64,000 nucleotides of DNA from an uncultured Draconibacterium sp. (lineage in GTDB: Bacteria > Bacteroidota > Bacteroidia > Bacteroidales > Prolixibacteraceae): positions 3,030,001 through 3,094,000 of the forward strand of contig NZ_OY781981.1 of assembly GCF_963677565.1 (NCBI RefSeq). The letters run 5' to 3'. The first letter of the stretch is position 1; each line of letters starts with the position of its first letter. A program made the translations under genes and the position numbers. Of the stretch, positions 16,266 to 24,559 are shown one piece after another. The notes beneath the pieces were generated by a model. It did no database searches and was not told the DNA's origin. It saw only the letters and a list, made by a program, of their open reading frames with translations.

Positions 16266-17744
16266 TTAGTTTTTGAACTGCACATCAACACCTTTTTCGT
16301 TACGTGCTGTTTGAGAAACCTGGTAAGGGGTAACGTTTATTTTTCCTTTTACAAACTCCGGGATATTATACGATTTTAGGAGTTGCGTGTAATAATCCAC
16401 ATCATCCTGTGGCAGCAGAAAAGGTTTCGATGCCACACCATTTTTATCGATGTGGGCAATAAACGGGCGGGTATAAAGCCCGTCCAAACGGCGGCTGCTG
16501 AACACCACCCAGCGGCTGTTGCTGCTCCACGAATGGTAACTTTCGGTTTCGTTACTATTTAAAATATCCAGGGCGCTTACTGTTTTGTCGGCCAAGCTCA
16601 GCAGGTACAAATCAGCTTCACGATGCCAGATGGAGAAATTGCCATAATCAAACAGCGTGAACATTAAAAAATTTCCGTCGGGCGAAACACGCGGAAAGGA
16701 AATACTTTTACCCATTGAACTGGCGTTAACGAGCGTATCAACTTCTTCGCCAAAGCGGCGTGAAGCAGGATCGAAAGTTATGCTGCAAAGGTTGTATCTT
16801 ACCTGCTCATACTCATCGGGAATTGTTACACTATCGGCCGAACAAAAATACAGTGTTTTTCCATCAGGCGAGAAAGTGGGGAAGGTTTCAAATGCCGATT
16901 TGGAGAACAGTTCAGGCGTACTAAAAATCTCGTGTTTTTCTACGTCGTAAATCACCACATCCGATTTGTAATCGAAAACTTCAATACGGTTACGGTCGGA
17001 GGTGTGGAACATCTGTTTGGTGCTGTTTACCGAAAAAGCTACAAAATTACCCAATGGATGCCACGATGGGTAAACAAGTGGCGACATGGTTTCGGGCGTT
17101 TTGGTATTTAGTTTTTCTATTTTGTTGTTGCGCATAACAAAAGTTCCGCCAAAATCCTTTCGAATATGAAATAGCATCGTGTCGGGCGATTGCATACAAA
17201 ATGAGTGGCAATTTACGCAATTGTAATCCATCGTTTTATTGGACACAATTTCTGTTTGATGAAACGTTTCCAGGCTGCGCTGGTAAATTCCCATTTCGTT
17301 CCATGTTTCATAACCCGGCTCTATCAGGCGGTAAGCAATATACGGGTCAACAGCATCAGGCGAAACAAAGAACTGAAAAGGTTTATACGCCAACCACTTC
17401 TCCTCTGTTTTTGTTACAATTTTTACTTCAATAGCGCTGTTTTGTGCGCTTTCCAAAAGTTTCTTCCATGCCGATGAGCCAATTGCAAACTGCTTTTCGT
17501 AGGCTTTAACTTTTACCTGTTCTGTGCCGGTTTCAAAAAGGGCATAAGCATCGGTATAATCGCACGAATCAGCTAATTTAAAATGCAGCGGAGCAATATT
17601 GGCCGGAATGGTAACACCCGCATAATCGGGGAAAATCGCAGGTGTTTCGTCGAGGTTTTCATCAATAGTGAAATTTCCGGTGCAAGCCCAGAAAAAACAA
17701 AGCCCGATACAATATAGAATGTGTTTTAAACCATTTTTTTGCAT
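16266..17744 (-). CDS. PD40/TolB-like beta-propeller lipoprotein with a CxxCH motif
   Basis: A 492-residue protein. The signal ends FFWAC, giving a lipobox Cys at 21. An N-terminal beta domain (about 40-130) is followed by a CVNCH motif (176-180) and then PD40/WD40-like propeller repeats (YPSWHPLGNFVAFSV, FPTFSPDGKTLYFCS, FPRVSPDGNFLMFTL, HSWSSNSRWVVFSSRR). CxxCH is the covalent c-type heme signature. A single motif inside a propeller could bind heme or a metal, or be structural. It lies 24 bp after the DUF6057-like gene on the same strand, so the two form a unit. The function is unknown. Envelope location is inferred from the lipobox. Confidence 0.75.
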   Translation of the reverse strand: MQKNGLKHILYCIGLCFFWACTGNFTIDENLDETPAIFPDYAGVTIPANIAPLHFKLADSCDYTDAYALFETGTEQVKVKAYEKQFAIGSSAWKKLLESAQNSAIEVKIVTKTEEKWLAYKPFQFFVSPDAVDPYIAYRLIEPGYETWNEMGIYQRSLETFHQTEIVSNKTMDYNCVNCHSFCMQSPDTMLFHIRKDFGGTFVMRNNKIEKLNTKTPETMSPLVYPSWHPLGNFVAFSVNSTKQMFHTSDRNRIEVFDYKSDVVIYDVEKHEIFSTPELFSKSAFETFPTFSPDGKTLYFCSADSVTIPDEYEQVRYNLCSITFDPASRRFGEEVDTLVNASSMGKSISFPRVSPDGNFLMFTLFDYGNFSIWHREADLYLLSLADKTVSALDILNSNETESYHSWSSNSRWVVFSSRRLDGLYTRPFIAHIDKNGVASKPFLLPQDDVDYYTQLLKSYNIPEFVKGKINVTPYQVSQTARNEKGVDVQFKN

Positions 17745-17768
17745 TTCTTAATCCTCTTAATTTTCCTT

Positions 17769-19487
17769 CTACTTCAATAAAAAGTTTAAATACATATTTT
17801 GGCTATTCCTTTTGTTTTTAGAGGCTTCAAAATCCTGAATAACCTGATCAGTAATGGCATAATGTTTTAATGCTGTTGTATCGTTGGCGGCAAAAAGCAT
17901 CACGCCTGCCTGGAATCCTTTGGGCAACGATGGCAGTGCCGGAGTATCGTAATAGTTTTCAATCATCGTTTTAAAACCTTCGATATCACGCATTAACAAA
18001 TAAATGGCACCCAAATATTGAACAGTTGCCCGGTGTGATGGATTATGGTTGATAATATGTTTTAAATCCGAATCGAAACCATTTTTTCCCGCCAGAAAAT
18101 TTTCGGGAAATATGCAATCGCGTTTGGCGCCTAATAAAGCATCAGCCTCAAGAGCTTTATCGTTTTCGAGAAAACGTCGTTGTGAGTGGGCCCAGTCGGC
18201 ATAGTATTTTGTTTTTTCAAGAATAGCAATATATTTTTCGGCTACCGGATAGGCACCATAAATCAGGTTCGTTTGCACCAGGCGTTTTAACATGCGCGGA
18301 TTGTAATTATTTACACTTTCGTTCGACTCGAATGCCATTCGCTGCGACAGGGCAATGTGGCCCATCGAAAAATACACGTCGCTTAACAAAACCGAAACGT
18401 AGGGTGTTTTGTCCCAGCTCAGGTAAATACTCCGGAGGTCTTGCTGTTTATAATCAAACAGGTGTTCGGCCAACAGCCCTTTTTCGGCCAGCGCCACATT
18501 CCGGCAATTCTGATACAGGTAATTGTTCATATCGATTTGCCGGCACCGTTCAAGCAGTTTGTCCCAATTTTCCTGGCGCATGTAATAATCCAGCTCTTTA
18601 AAAATTTCATGCCGCGAGTCGATCATAAACGACGAATTGAATACGGCGAGCCAGCCCAAAACAACAAACTGGGTTGCCAGTGCCGCCACTTGAATATTTT
18701 TTCTCACCTGTTTCACCTGTCCAAAAAGCAAAGCCGCCAGCAAAACCGCCAACATAAGCAGCCAGGGTTGGTAAATCACATTTCCGGCCTGGAGTTTCCA
18801 TGTAAAATAGCCATCGGGTAATAGCAGGTATTTTAGTTCGCCTGCAACACCCAAACGTAGGCTTAATACTGCTGCCAAATAAACCAAAGCCGCAGGAAGC
18901 AGGAGAAAATAGGAGCTCCGGAAATGCACAAACAGCTCGGTAAGCACTATTGCGGCAACAAACAAAGAAGCCACCGGCCCGGCCAGCAAATAAAGTAGCA
19001 CCGAAAAACCCGCAGCATAAATGATTCGCTTCGTTATTGACTGTATTTTTAAATAAAAAGCGAAGGTGCATAAAAACATCAAAAATGCAACAGTACCACT
19101 CAGTTGGTAGTTGATGTTAAACTGTAGAAACAACAATGAAATAACAGGTAATAAGGAAAGAACCTGGAGGTGTAAAGCAGGTGCCAGACGTTTTAAAATT
19201 ACACTTGTTACGATTCCTGATGTGGTTAGCAGAAAAGCTGAAATAAGCGCTCCTAAATACGGGGTTACAAAAAACTGTATTAGAAAGTCGGCAATAAGCC
19301 GGGCCAGTCCACCAGGCTGCCACAGCACTGATTTTACAAAGGGCCAGTCGTATAAAAATAGGTGCCATTGTTCCGAAAAATAAAAGCTGTAGCGTTCCTT
19401 TATTTGCATATAAAGAAACAGGGCAATAAAAACCACAATCCAGCCAACTATGTAAATTAACCTGACTTTCTCGAATCTGTTTTTCAT
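17769..19487 (-). CDS. DUF6057-like polytopic membrane protein
   Basis: A 572-residue protein whose first roughly 300 residues are alternating hydrophobic helices (LIYIVGWIVVFIALFLYM, GALISAFLLTTSGIV, LLPVISLLFLQF, SLFVAAIVLTELFVHF, LLLPAALVYLAAVLSL, LLMLAVLLAALLF, LATQFVVLGWLAVF), at least eight transmembrane segments. The C-terminal half (about 300-572) is soluble and alpha-helical with TPR-like spacing (EKLLERCRQID, ALSQRMAFESNESVNNYNPRMLKRL, RATVQYLGAIYLLMRDIEGF). The match to DUF6057 is from memory of the family's look and its frequent pairing with a PD40 lipoprotein. No enzyme motif is visible. It is the first gene of a two-gene minus-strand unit. Function unknown. Confidence 0.65.
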   Translation of the reverse strand: MKNRFEKVRLIYIVGWIVVFIALFLYMQIKERYSFYFSEQWHLFLYDWPFVKSVLWQPGGLARLIADFLIQFFVTPYLGALISAFLLTTSGIVTSVILKRLAPALHLQVLSLLPVISLLFLQFNINYQLSGTVAFLMFLCTFAFYLKIQSITKRIIYAAGFSVLLYLLAGPVASLFVAAIVLTELFVHFRSSYFLLLPAALVYLAAVLSLRLGVAGELKYLLLPDGYFTWKLQAGNVIYQPWLLMLAVLLAALLFGQVKQVRKNIQVAALATQFVVLGWLAVFNSSFMIDSRHEIFKELDYYMRQENWDKLLERCRQIDMNNYLYQNCRNVALAEKGLLAEHLFDYKQQDLRSIYLSWDKTPYVSVLLSDVYFSMGHIALSQRMAFESNESVNNYNPRMLKRLVQTNLIYGAYPVAEKYIAILEKTKYYADWAHSQRRFLENDKALEADALLGAKRDCIFPENFLAGKNGFDSDLKHIINHNPSHRATVQYLGAIYLLMRDIEGFKTMIENYYDTPALPSLPKGFQAGVMLFAANDTTALKHYAITDQVIQDFEASKNKRNSQNMYLNFLLK

Positions 19488-19591
19488 TAGTTATCGATTA
19501 CCTGATATCCTGTAAACTTAAAAGAAATTCGTTAAAATATCCTAACCGATTTTACATTCATTTGCACTCATCCGGCCAAATAACTTCAATT

Positions 19592-19656
19592 TATCTAAAA
19601 TTAGAAATAGAATATCCATAATCAGAGATGCATCTACCCCCCGATGCATAATTTTA
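19592..19656 (+). promoter_or_regulatory. Shared-type promoter: TATCTA/TATCCA repeats plus -7 box (esterase/GH43 unit)
   Basis: TATCTA at 19592-19597 and TATCCA at 19613-19618 (21 bp apart), then TAATTTTA at 19649-19656, one base off TAnnTTTG, again 36 bp after the second repeat. The first repeat lies in an 18-bp block identical to 10104-10121. The leader to the esterase ATG would be about 185 nt. Confidence 0.7.
19628..19649. promoter_or_regulatory. Inverted repeat in the promoter spacer
   Basis: ATGCATC (19628-19634), an 8-nt centre with six C, GATGCAT (19643-19649). It fills the space between the direct repeats and the -7 box and shares its last base with that box, so a protein bound here would contact the same DNA as RNA polymerase. 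Absent from the other two shared-type promoters. Confidence 0.4.
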
Positions 19657-19701
19657 CCTAAACCAAAACCATAAGACCAGTATGTTGTGTGTAAAAGTAA
19701 A

Positions 19702-19797
19702 ATGTACAGACAAAATGATTTCCAAGATAGTATTAATCAATATAAAATCGAAGCAGCAGGCCACTATGTTGTTGAAAGAACACCAGAAGTAAGGTAG
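19702..19797 (+). CDS. Possible small ORF (31 aa) in the esterase-operon leader
   Basis: ATG 19702 to TAG 19795-19797, beginning MYRQNDFQDSINQY and ending ERTPEVR, a hydrophilic, coding-like composition. It lies between the -7 box and the first esterase, 50 bp before it. No family recognised; possible leader peptide or gene remnant. Confidence 0.25.
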   Translation: MYRQNDFQDSINQYKIEAAGHYVVERTPEVR

Positions 19798-19847
19798 TGC
19801 AGAAATATAAAACTTATAGAATCTAAATTAAAGAACTTAACAATATC

Positions 19848-20684
19848 ATGAAAAAAATTACTTCCTTATTACTTCCAATTTTTGTAATCATTCTCAGTTT
19901 TGGAGTACATGCTCAGGTTGAACAGGCTCCGGCCGGATTTGATGTATTGCAAAAATCTATTCCGCATGGAAAAATAGATACAGTGGTTTACACCTCGAAA
20001 ACGGTGGGTACCGAACGAACCACACTGGTTTATACACCTCCGGGTTTTTCGGCCGAAAAAAACTACCCGGTTCTTTACCTTTTACACGGAATTGGCGGCG
20101 ACGAATTTGAATGGCTGAACGGTGGCCATCCCGAGATTATATTGGATAACCTGTATGCCGAAGGAAAAGTAGAGCCAATGATTGCGGTGCTGCCAAACGG
20201 CCGTGCAATGAAAGATGATAGTGCCACAGGAAATGTATACGGGGCCGACAAAGTTGAAGCTTTTGCCAATTTTGAAAATGATCTTTTGAATGATTTAATT
20301 CCTTTTATAGAAAATAAATACCCTGTTATTGCAGATCGTGAACACCGCGCCATTGGCGGTTTGTCGATGGGAGGAGGGCAGTCGCTGAACTTTGGCCTCG
20401 GAAACCTCGATGTGTTTGCCTGGGTTGGTGGATTTTCTTCGGCACCAAATACCAAACAACCTGCAGAATTGGTTCCCAATCCGGACGAAGCCAAAAAGCA
20501 ACTGAGCCTGCTGTTTATCTCATGTGGCGATAAAGACGGACTGTTCAGTTTTAGCAAGCGAACACACGATTATATGAGCGAAAATGATATCCCCCACTAT
20601 TACTATGTGATTCCCGACGGTCAACACGATTTTAACGTTTGGAAGGACAGCTTGTACAATTATGCGCAGTTGCTGTTTAAGTAG
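19848..20684 (+). CDS. CE1-type secreted esterase (feruloyl/acetyl-xylan esterase candidate)
   Basis: A 278-residue alpha/beta hydrolase of the esterase D/CE1 family with a signal peptide ending VHAQ (about 22). YPVLYLLHGIGGDEFEW forms the oxyanion loop, GLSMGGG carries the nucleophile Ser (about 175), SCGDKDG the acid Asp, and GQHDFNVWKDSL the His. CE1 enzymes of this group remove feruloyl or acetyl groups from arabinoxylan. Unlike the other CE1 genes in the window it lacks the N-terminal E-set/CBM48-like domain. It is the first gene of the large plus-strand unit, downstream of the direct-repeat promoter, 62 bp before a GH43 gene. Confidence 0.88.
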   Translation: MKKITSLLLPIFVIILSFGVHAQVEQAPAGFDVLQKSIPHGKIDTVVYTSKTVGTERTTLVYTPPGFSAEKNYPVLYLLHGIGGDEFEWLNGGHPEIILDNLYAEGKVEPMIAVLPNGRAMKDDSATGNVYGADKVEAFANFENDLLNDLIPFIENKYPVIADREHRAIGGLSMGGGQSLNFGLGNLDVFAWVGGFSSAPNTKQPAELVPNPDEAKKQLSLLFISCGDKDGLFSFSKRTHDYMSENDIPHYYYVIPDGQHDFNVWKDSLYNYAQLLFK

Positions 20685-20746
20685 CCAATCAATGTACCGT
20701 ACAAATATTAACAGAATAAAAAAGTAGAATAAATCGATCCATTAAA

Positions 20747-22507
20747 ATGAAGAAAAGAAATTTCAGAAAAAGTTTAATTCCTCAGCTAACCGCTTTAGCC
20801 ATGTTGTTTTCGTTTGTTGCAAGTGGTGCTCAGCCCACAAAAAAAGCTAAAAGCACAAATTCACCTGTGTTTTCCAATTTTGTATATCAGGGCGATGATG
20901 ATGTATATAAAAAATACCCTTTGAAAGAAGGAGAGTTTTATAGCCCGATTTTGCAGGGGTGTTATCCCGATCCGGCAATAACGCGCAAAGGCGACGATTA
21001 TTATTTGGTTTGTTCGTCGTTCGCCATGTTTCCGGGCGTTCCGATTTTCCACTCAAAAGACCTGGTAAACTGGACCGACCTGGGAGGCGTACTCGATAAC
21101 CCTGAAACATTCGATACACACGATTGTGGCATTAGTGCAGGTGTTTATGCTCCGGGTATTACGTACAACCCGTATAACGATACATTTTATATGATTACAA
21201 CTGCATTTACCGGAGGTTTGAATAACATTATCGTAAAAACAAAAGACCCTAAAAAAGGGTGGGGCGACCCGATTAAGCTGGCTTTCGGCGGTATCGATCC
21301 ATCGATTTTTTTCGACGACGATGGTAAAGCCTATGTGGTTCATAACGATGCGCCCGATCCTGGAAAGGAATTGTACAACGGTCACCGTGTAATCAAAATC
21401 TGGGAATACGATGTGGAGAAGGACCAGGTTATTGAAGGAACCGACAAAATAATTGTTGACGGTGGTGTTGATCTGGCCAAAAAACCAATCTGGATTGAAG
21501 CACCGCACCTGTACAAAAAAGATGGAAAATACTTTCTGATGTGCGCCGAAGGTGGAACAGGCGGCTGGCACAGCGAAGTTATCTTTAAAAGCGACAGCCC
21601 GAAAGGACCATTTATTCCGGCGCCAAGTAATCCTATTTTAACACAGCGCCATTTTCCCAGAGAGAGAGAAAATAAAGTGGACTGGGCGGGTCATGCCGAT
21701 ATTATTGAAGGGCCAAACGGCCAATGGTATGGCGTGTTTTTGGCTGTTCGTCCAAACGAAGAGCAACGCGTAAATACAGGCCGCGAAACCTTCATTTTAC
21801 CGGTCGACTGGTCGGGAGAATTCCCTGTGTTTGTTAACGGGCTTGTTCCAATGGAGCCAAAACTGGATATGCCTAAAGGTGTAGAGAATAAAACGGGTAA
21901 AGATGGCTTTTTCCCCAATGGAAACTTTACTTATACCGAAGATTTTTCGTCTGACGATTTGGATAAGCGCTGGATTGGCTTGCGCGGACCTCGCGAAGCT
22001 TTCATCGAAAAAGCAAAAAACGGTATTCAGATAAATCCGTTTGCCGCGAATGTAAAAGAGGTAAAACCAACTTCTACTTTGTTTTATCGTCAAATGCACA
22101 ACAGCTTTTCGTATGCTGCTACCCTTGATTACAAGCCTGAATCGGAGAAAGATTTGGCAGGAATCGTGGCCTTGCAAAGCGAAAATGCAAACTATGTATT
22201 TGGCGTTACTAAACAAGGGGACGACTATGTATTGGTTTTACAACGCAATTTTAAACGACGTTTCCGTGGCGAAATGGACTCAAAAGTAATTGCAAGCACA
22301 AAAATCGAACTCAGCCAACCGCTGCGTTTACAGGTTTCGGCAAAAGGCGACAAGTATGAGTTTTCGTATGCTGTTGAGGATGCCGATTTTGTGCGCCTGG
22401 GAGAAACTGTTTCGGGCGATATTCTTTCTACCGATGTAGCCGGTGGTTTTACAGGTTGTTTACTCGGATTGTATGCAACTTCGGCCAACGATGCATTACC
22501 TGAATAG
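20747..22507 (+). CDS. GH43 beta-xylosidase / alpha-L-arabinofuranosidase with C-terminal beta-sandwich
   Basis: A 586-residue secreted GH43 enzyme (signal about 1-28). The five-bladed propeller carries the three expected acids: Asp75 (GCYPDPAI, base), Asp184 (GGIDPSIF, pKa modulator) and Glu251 (IWIEAPHLY, acid). A concanavalin-like C-terminal domain (about 395-586; FSSDDLDKRWIGLRG, GIVALQSENANYVFGV) is of the type found in XynB-like xylosidases. It removes xylose or arabinose from xylo-oligosaccharides; which one is not readable from sequence. It is followed by a strong terminator-like hairpin before the next gene. Confidence 0.9.
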   Translation: MKKRNFRKSLIPQLTALAMLFSFVASGAQPTKKAKSTNSPVFSNFVYQGDDDVYKKYPLKEGEFYSPILQGCYPDPAITRKGDDYYLVCSSFAMFPGVPIFHSKDLVNWTDLGGVLDNPETFDTHDCGISAGVYAPGITYNPYNDTFYMITTAFTGGLNNIIVKTKDPKKGWGDPIKLAFGGIDPSIFFDDDGKAYVVHNDAPDPGKELYNGHRVIKIWEYDVEKDQVIEGTDKIIVDGGVDLAKKPIWIEAPHLYKKDGKYFLMCAEGGTGGWHSEVIFKSDSPKGPFIPAPSNPILTQRHFPRERENKVDWAGHADIIEGPNGQWYGVFLAVRPNEEQRVNTGRETFILPVDWSGEFPVFVNGLVPMEPKLDMPKGVENKTGKDGFFPNGNFTYTEDFSSDDLDKRWIGLRGPREAFIEKAKNGIQINPFAANVKEVKPTSTLFYRQMHNSFSYAATLDYKPESEKDLAGIVALQSENANYVFGVTKQGDDYVLVLQRNFKRRFRGEMDSKVIASTKIELSQPLRLQVSAKGDKYEFSYAVEDADFVRLGETVSGDILSTDVAGGFTGCLLGLYATSANDALPE

Positions 22508-22532
22508 GACCATAGGTTTAGGTTACTAAATA

Positions 22533-22586
22533 GTTCCGGTGTTGGGCCAAAGTCCGTCTTTGGCTCATCGCCGGAATAGGTTTTTT
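22533..22586 (+). terminator. Terminator/attenuator inside the large operon
   Basis: A long stem: TTCCGG (22534-22539) with CCGGAA (22571-22576) outside, GCCAAAG (22546-22552) with CTTTGGC (22558-22564) inside, mostly paired between, loop TCCGT, then AGG and six T (22581-22586). It looks like a full intrinsic terminator 26 bp after the GH43 stop. The next gene starts 32 bp later without an obvious strong promoter, so partial read-through is likely. Confidence 0.8.
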
Positions 22587-22617
22587 AGAAATGTAGTTTA
22601 ATACTTAACTAAACAAG

Positions 22618-24546
22618 ATGCGAACCAATAAAATTTTATCAACCGCGCTATTCTTGTTGTTTGCTGCTGCGGCTTTTGCCCAACAAATAAGTGTTGTATC
22701 GCCTAATCAAAAACTAAAAGTTGAGCTTTCGCAATCAGAAAACAGCGCGTTTTCAGCATGGTTTTTAAAAGTAGATTACCGGGCTGATGAAGATTTTACC
22801 ACAGTGATCCCAAAAATCGATTTGGGTTTACTCCGCAACGATCAGGATTTTTCAAAGGCATTGAGCCTAAAAAAGGTGGAACCAATCCAATTAATTACCG
22901 AAGAATATACCGCCTTACACGGAAAACGTTTGCAGCGAAAAAATACGGCCAACGAAATTACCTTCTGTTTCGAGAATGAAAATAAATCGAAGCTGAACGT
23001 AGTTGTTCGGGCATGGAACGATGGAGTTACTTTCCGCTACGAATTTCCTGAAAAAGAAGGTGCTTTTGTCATTCAGGACGAGTTAACCGCCTATGCCATT
23101 CCCAATAAAACAAAGCGCTGGCTCGAAGAATTTGACCTTTCAAATGAACGGCTTTATGCCAACAGCGACAGTGCTTCGGTTCAGCAAAACTGGTCGTATC
23201 CGGCACTTTTTGAGACTTCAGAAACGGCTTGTTGGTACCTCATTCATGAAGCCGATGTGGATAGAACGTACTGTGCAACAAAACTGAGCAACTACAGTGT
23301 TGCCGAACAATATAAAGTTACGCTTCCGCATCCCGGAGAAGGCGAGGGCGAAGCTTTACCGCAAATTACATTGCCCTGGAAATCGCCCTGGCGCGTAATT
23401 GTTATCGGCAGTTTGGCCGATGTGGTTGAATCAACTTTGGTTGATGATGTGTCGAAACCTTCAGTTCTTGAAAACACCGACTGGGTTAAACCCGGTGTGG
23501 CTTCGTGGAATTACTGGTCGCACAACCACGGAACAAAAGATTATAAAACCGTTTGCGAATTTGCCGATTTGGCTGCCGAAATGAACTGGCCTTATACCTT
23601 GCTCGATTGGGAATGGGATCAGATGGAAAACGGCGGTAACCTGGAGGATGCGCTCGAATATATTCATTCGCTGGGCGTAAAACCGCTGATGTGGTATAAT
23701 TCGGGCATGTTTAAGTGGATTACCTCAACCCCGGTTGACCGGATGAAAACCCATGAAAACCGGATGGAAGAATTTGCCAAACTAAAGGAATTGGGCGTTT
23801 ACGGTGTAAAAATAGATTTCTTTTTAAGCGAGAAACAATACATGATCGACTACTACCTCGATATTTTAGAGGATGCTGCGCAGTTTAATATCATGGTTTA
23901 TTTTCACGGTTGTTTGGTGCCACGGGGCTGGCAGCGCACTTATCCGCACCTGATGACTTACGAGGGAGTTCGTGGCGCCGAATGGTACAACAACGGCCCG
24001 GAACTTACGGCTGCTGCTCCCGAGCACAACAACGTATTGCCGTACACCCGAAATGTAGTCGGCTCGATGGATTATACCCCGGTAACATTTACCAATTCGC
24101 AATATCCGCATATCACTTCTTATGCACACGAACTGGCATTAAGTGTTGTTTTTGAATCGGGCATCCAGCATTTTGCCGATCGCCCCGAAGGTTTTCAAAA
24201 TTTACCCGATGCTGCACGTACCTTCTTAAAAGAAGTGCCGGTGGTTTGGGACGAAACAAAATTGCTTGATGGATATCCCAGTAAATTTACCGTAATCGCG
24301 CGCAAAAAAGCCGAAAACTGGTACGTTGGCTGCATTAATTCAGATGGAAGAAGAGAAAGGCATCAATCGCTTGATTTTTATTTTTTGCCCGACGGAAAAA
24401 AATTCAGGTTAACCCTAATTGCTGACGGAGAACACGATACCGTTTTTTCTACGCAATACATGGTGGTTGATAACACCAGTTCTATAAATGTGAAAATGCT
24501 TCGCAGAGGCGGTTTTGCCGCTGTGCTTAAACCTATTAACGACTGA
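22618..24546 (+). CDS. GH97 retaining-type glycosidase (alpha-galactosidase / beta-L-arabinopyranosidase candidate)
   Basis: A 642-residue secreted GH97 (signal ends AFAQ, about 21). An N-terminal beta-sandwich (about 22-285) precedes the catalytic barrel (VASWNYWSHNHGTKDYK, TLLDWEWDQ) and a short C-terminal beta domain. Asp400 in GVKIDFF matches the nucleophile of retaining GH97 enzymes, a position that is Gly in inverting SusB-type alpha-glucosidases. Glu449 (MTYEGVRG) is the likely acid/base. Retaining GH97 members cleave alpha-galactosides or beta-L-arabinopyranosides, both plausible caps on arabinoxylan side chains. The next gene starts 13 bp after its stop. Confidence 0.88.
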   Translation: MRTNKILSTALFLLFAAAAFAQQISVVSPNQKLKVELSQSENSAFSAWFLKVDYRADEDFTTVIPKIDLGLLRNDQDFSKALSLKKVEPIQLITEEYTALHGKRLQRKNTANEITFCFENENKSKLNVVVRAWNDGVTFRYEFPEKEGAFVIQDELTAYAIPNKTKRWLEEFDLSNERLYANSDSASVQQNWSYPALFETSETACWYLIHEADVDRTYCATKLSNYSVAEQYKVTLPHPGEGEGEALPQITLPWKSPWRVIVIGSLADVVESTLVDDVSKPSVLENTDWVKPGVASWNYWSHNHGTKDYKTVCEFADLAAEMNWPYTLLDWEWDQMENGGNLEDALEYIHSLGVKPLMWYNSGMFKWITSTPVDRMKTHENRMEEFAKLKELGVYGVKIDFFLSEKQYMIDYYLDILEDAAQFNIMVYFHGCLVPRGWQRTYPHLMTYEGVRGAEWYNNGPELTAAAPEHNNVLPYTRNVVGSMDYTPVTFTNSQYPHITSYAHELALSVVFESGIQHFADRPEGFQNLPDAARTFLKEVPVVWDETKLLDGYPSKFTVIARKKAENWYVGCINSDGRRERHQSLDFYFLPDGKKFRLTLIADGEHDTVFSTQYMVVDNTSSINVKMLRRGGFAAVLKPIND

Positions 24547-24559
24547 TTTTCAAAAGAAA

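Larger units (their letters stand above)
19488..19847. other. Divergent regulatory region, 360 bp
   Basis: Separates the DUF6057-like gene from the esterase operon. It contains the direct-repeat promoter (19592-19656), an inverted repeat in its spacer (19628-19649) and a 31-codon open frame (19702-19797). No clear promoter for the minus-strand unit could be identified. Confidence 0.55.
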
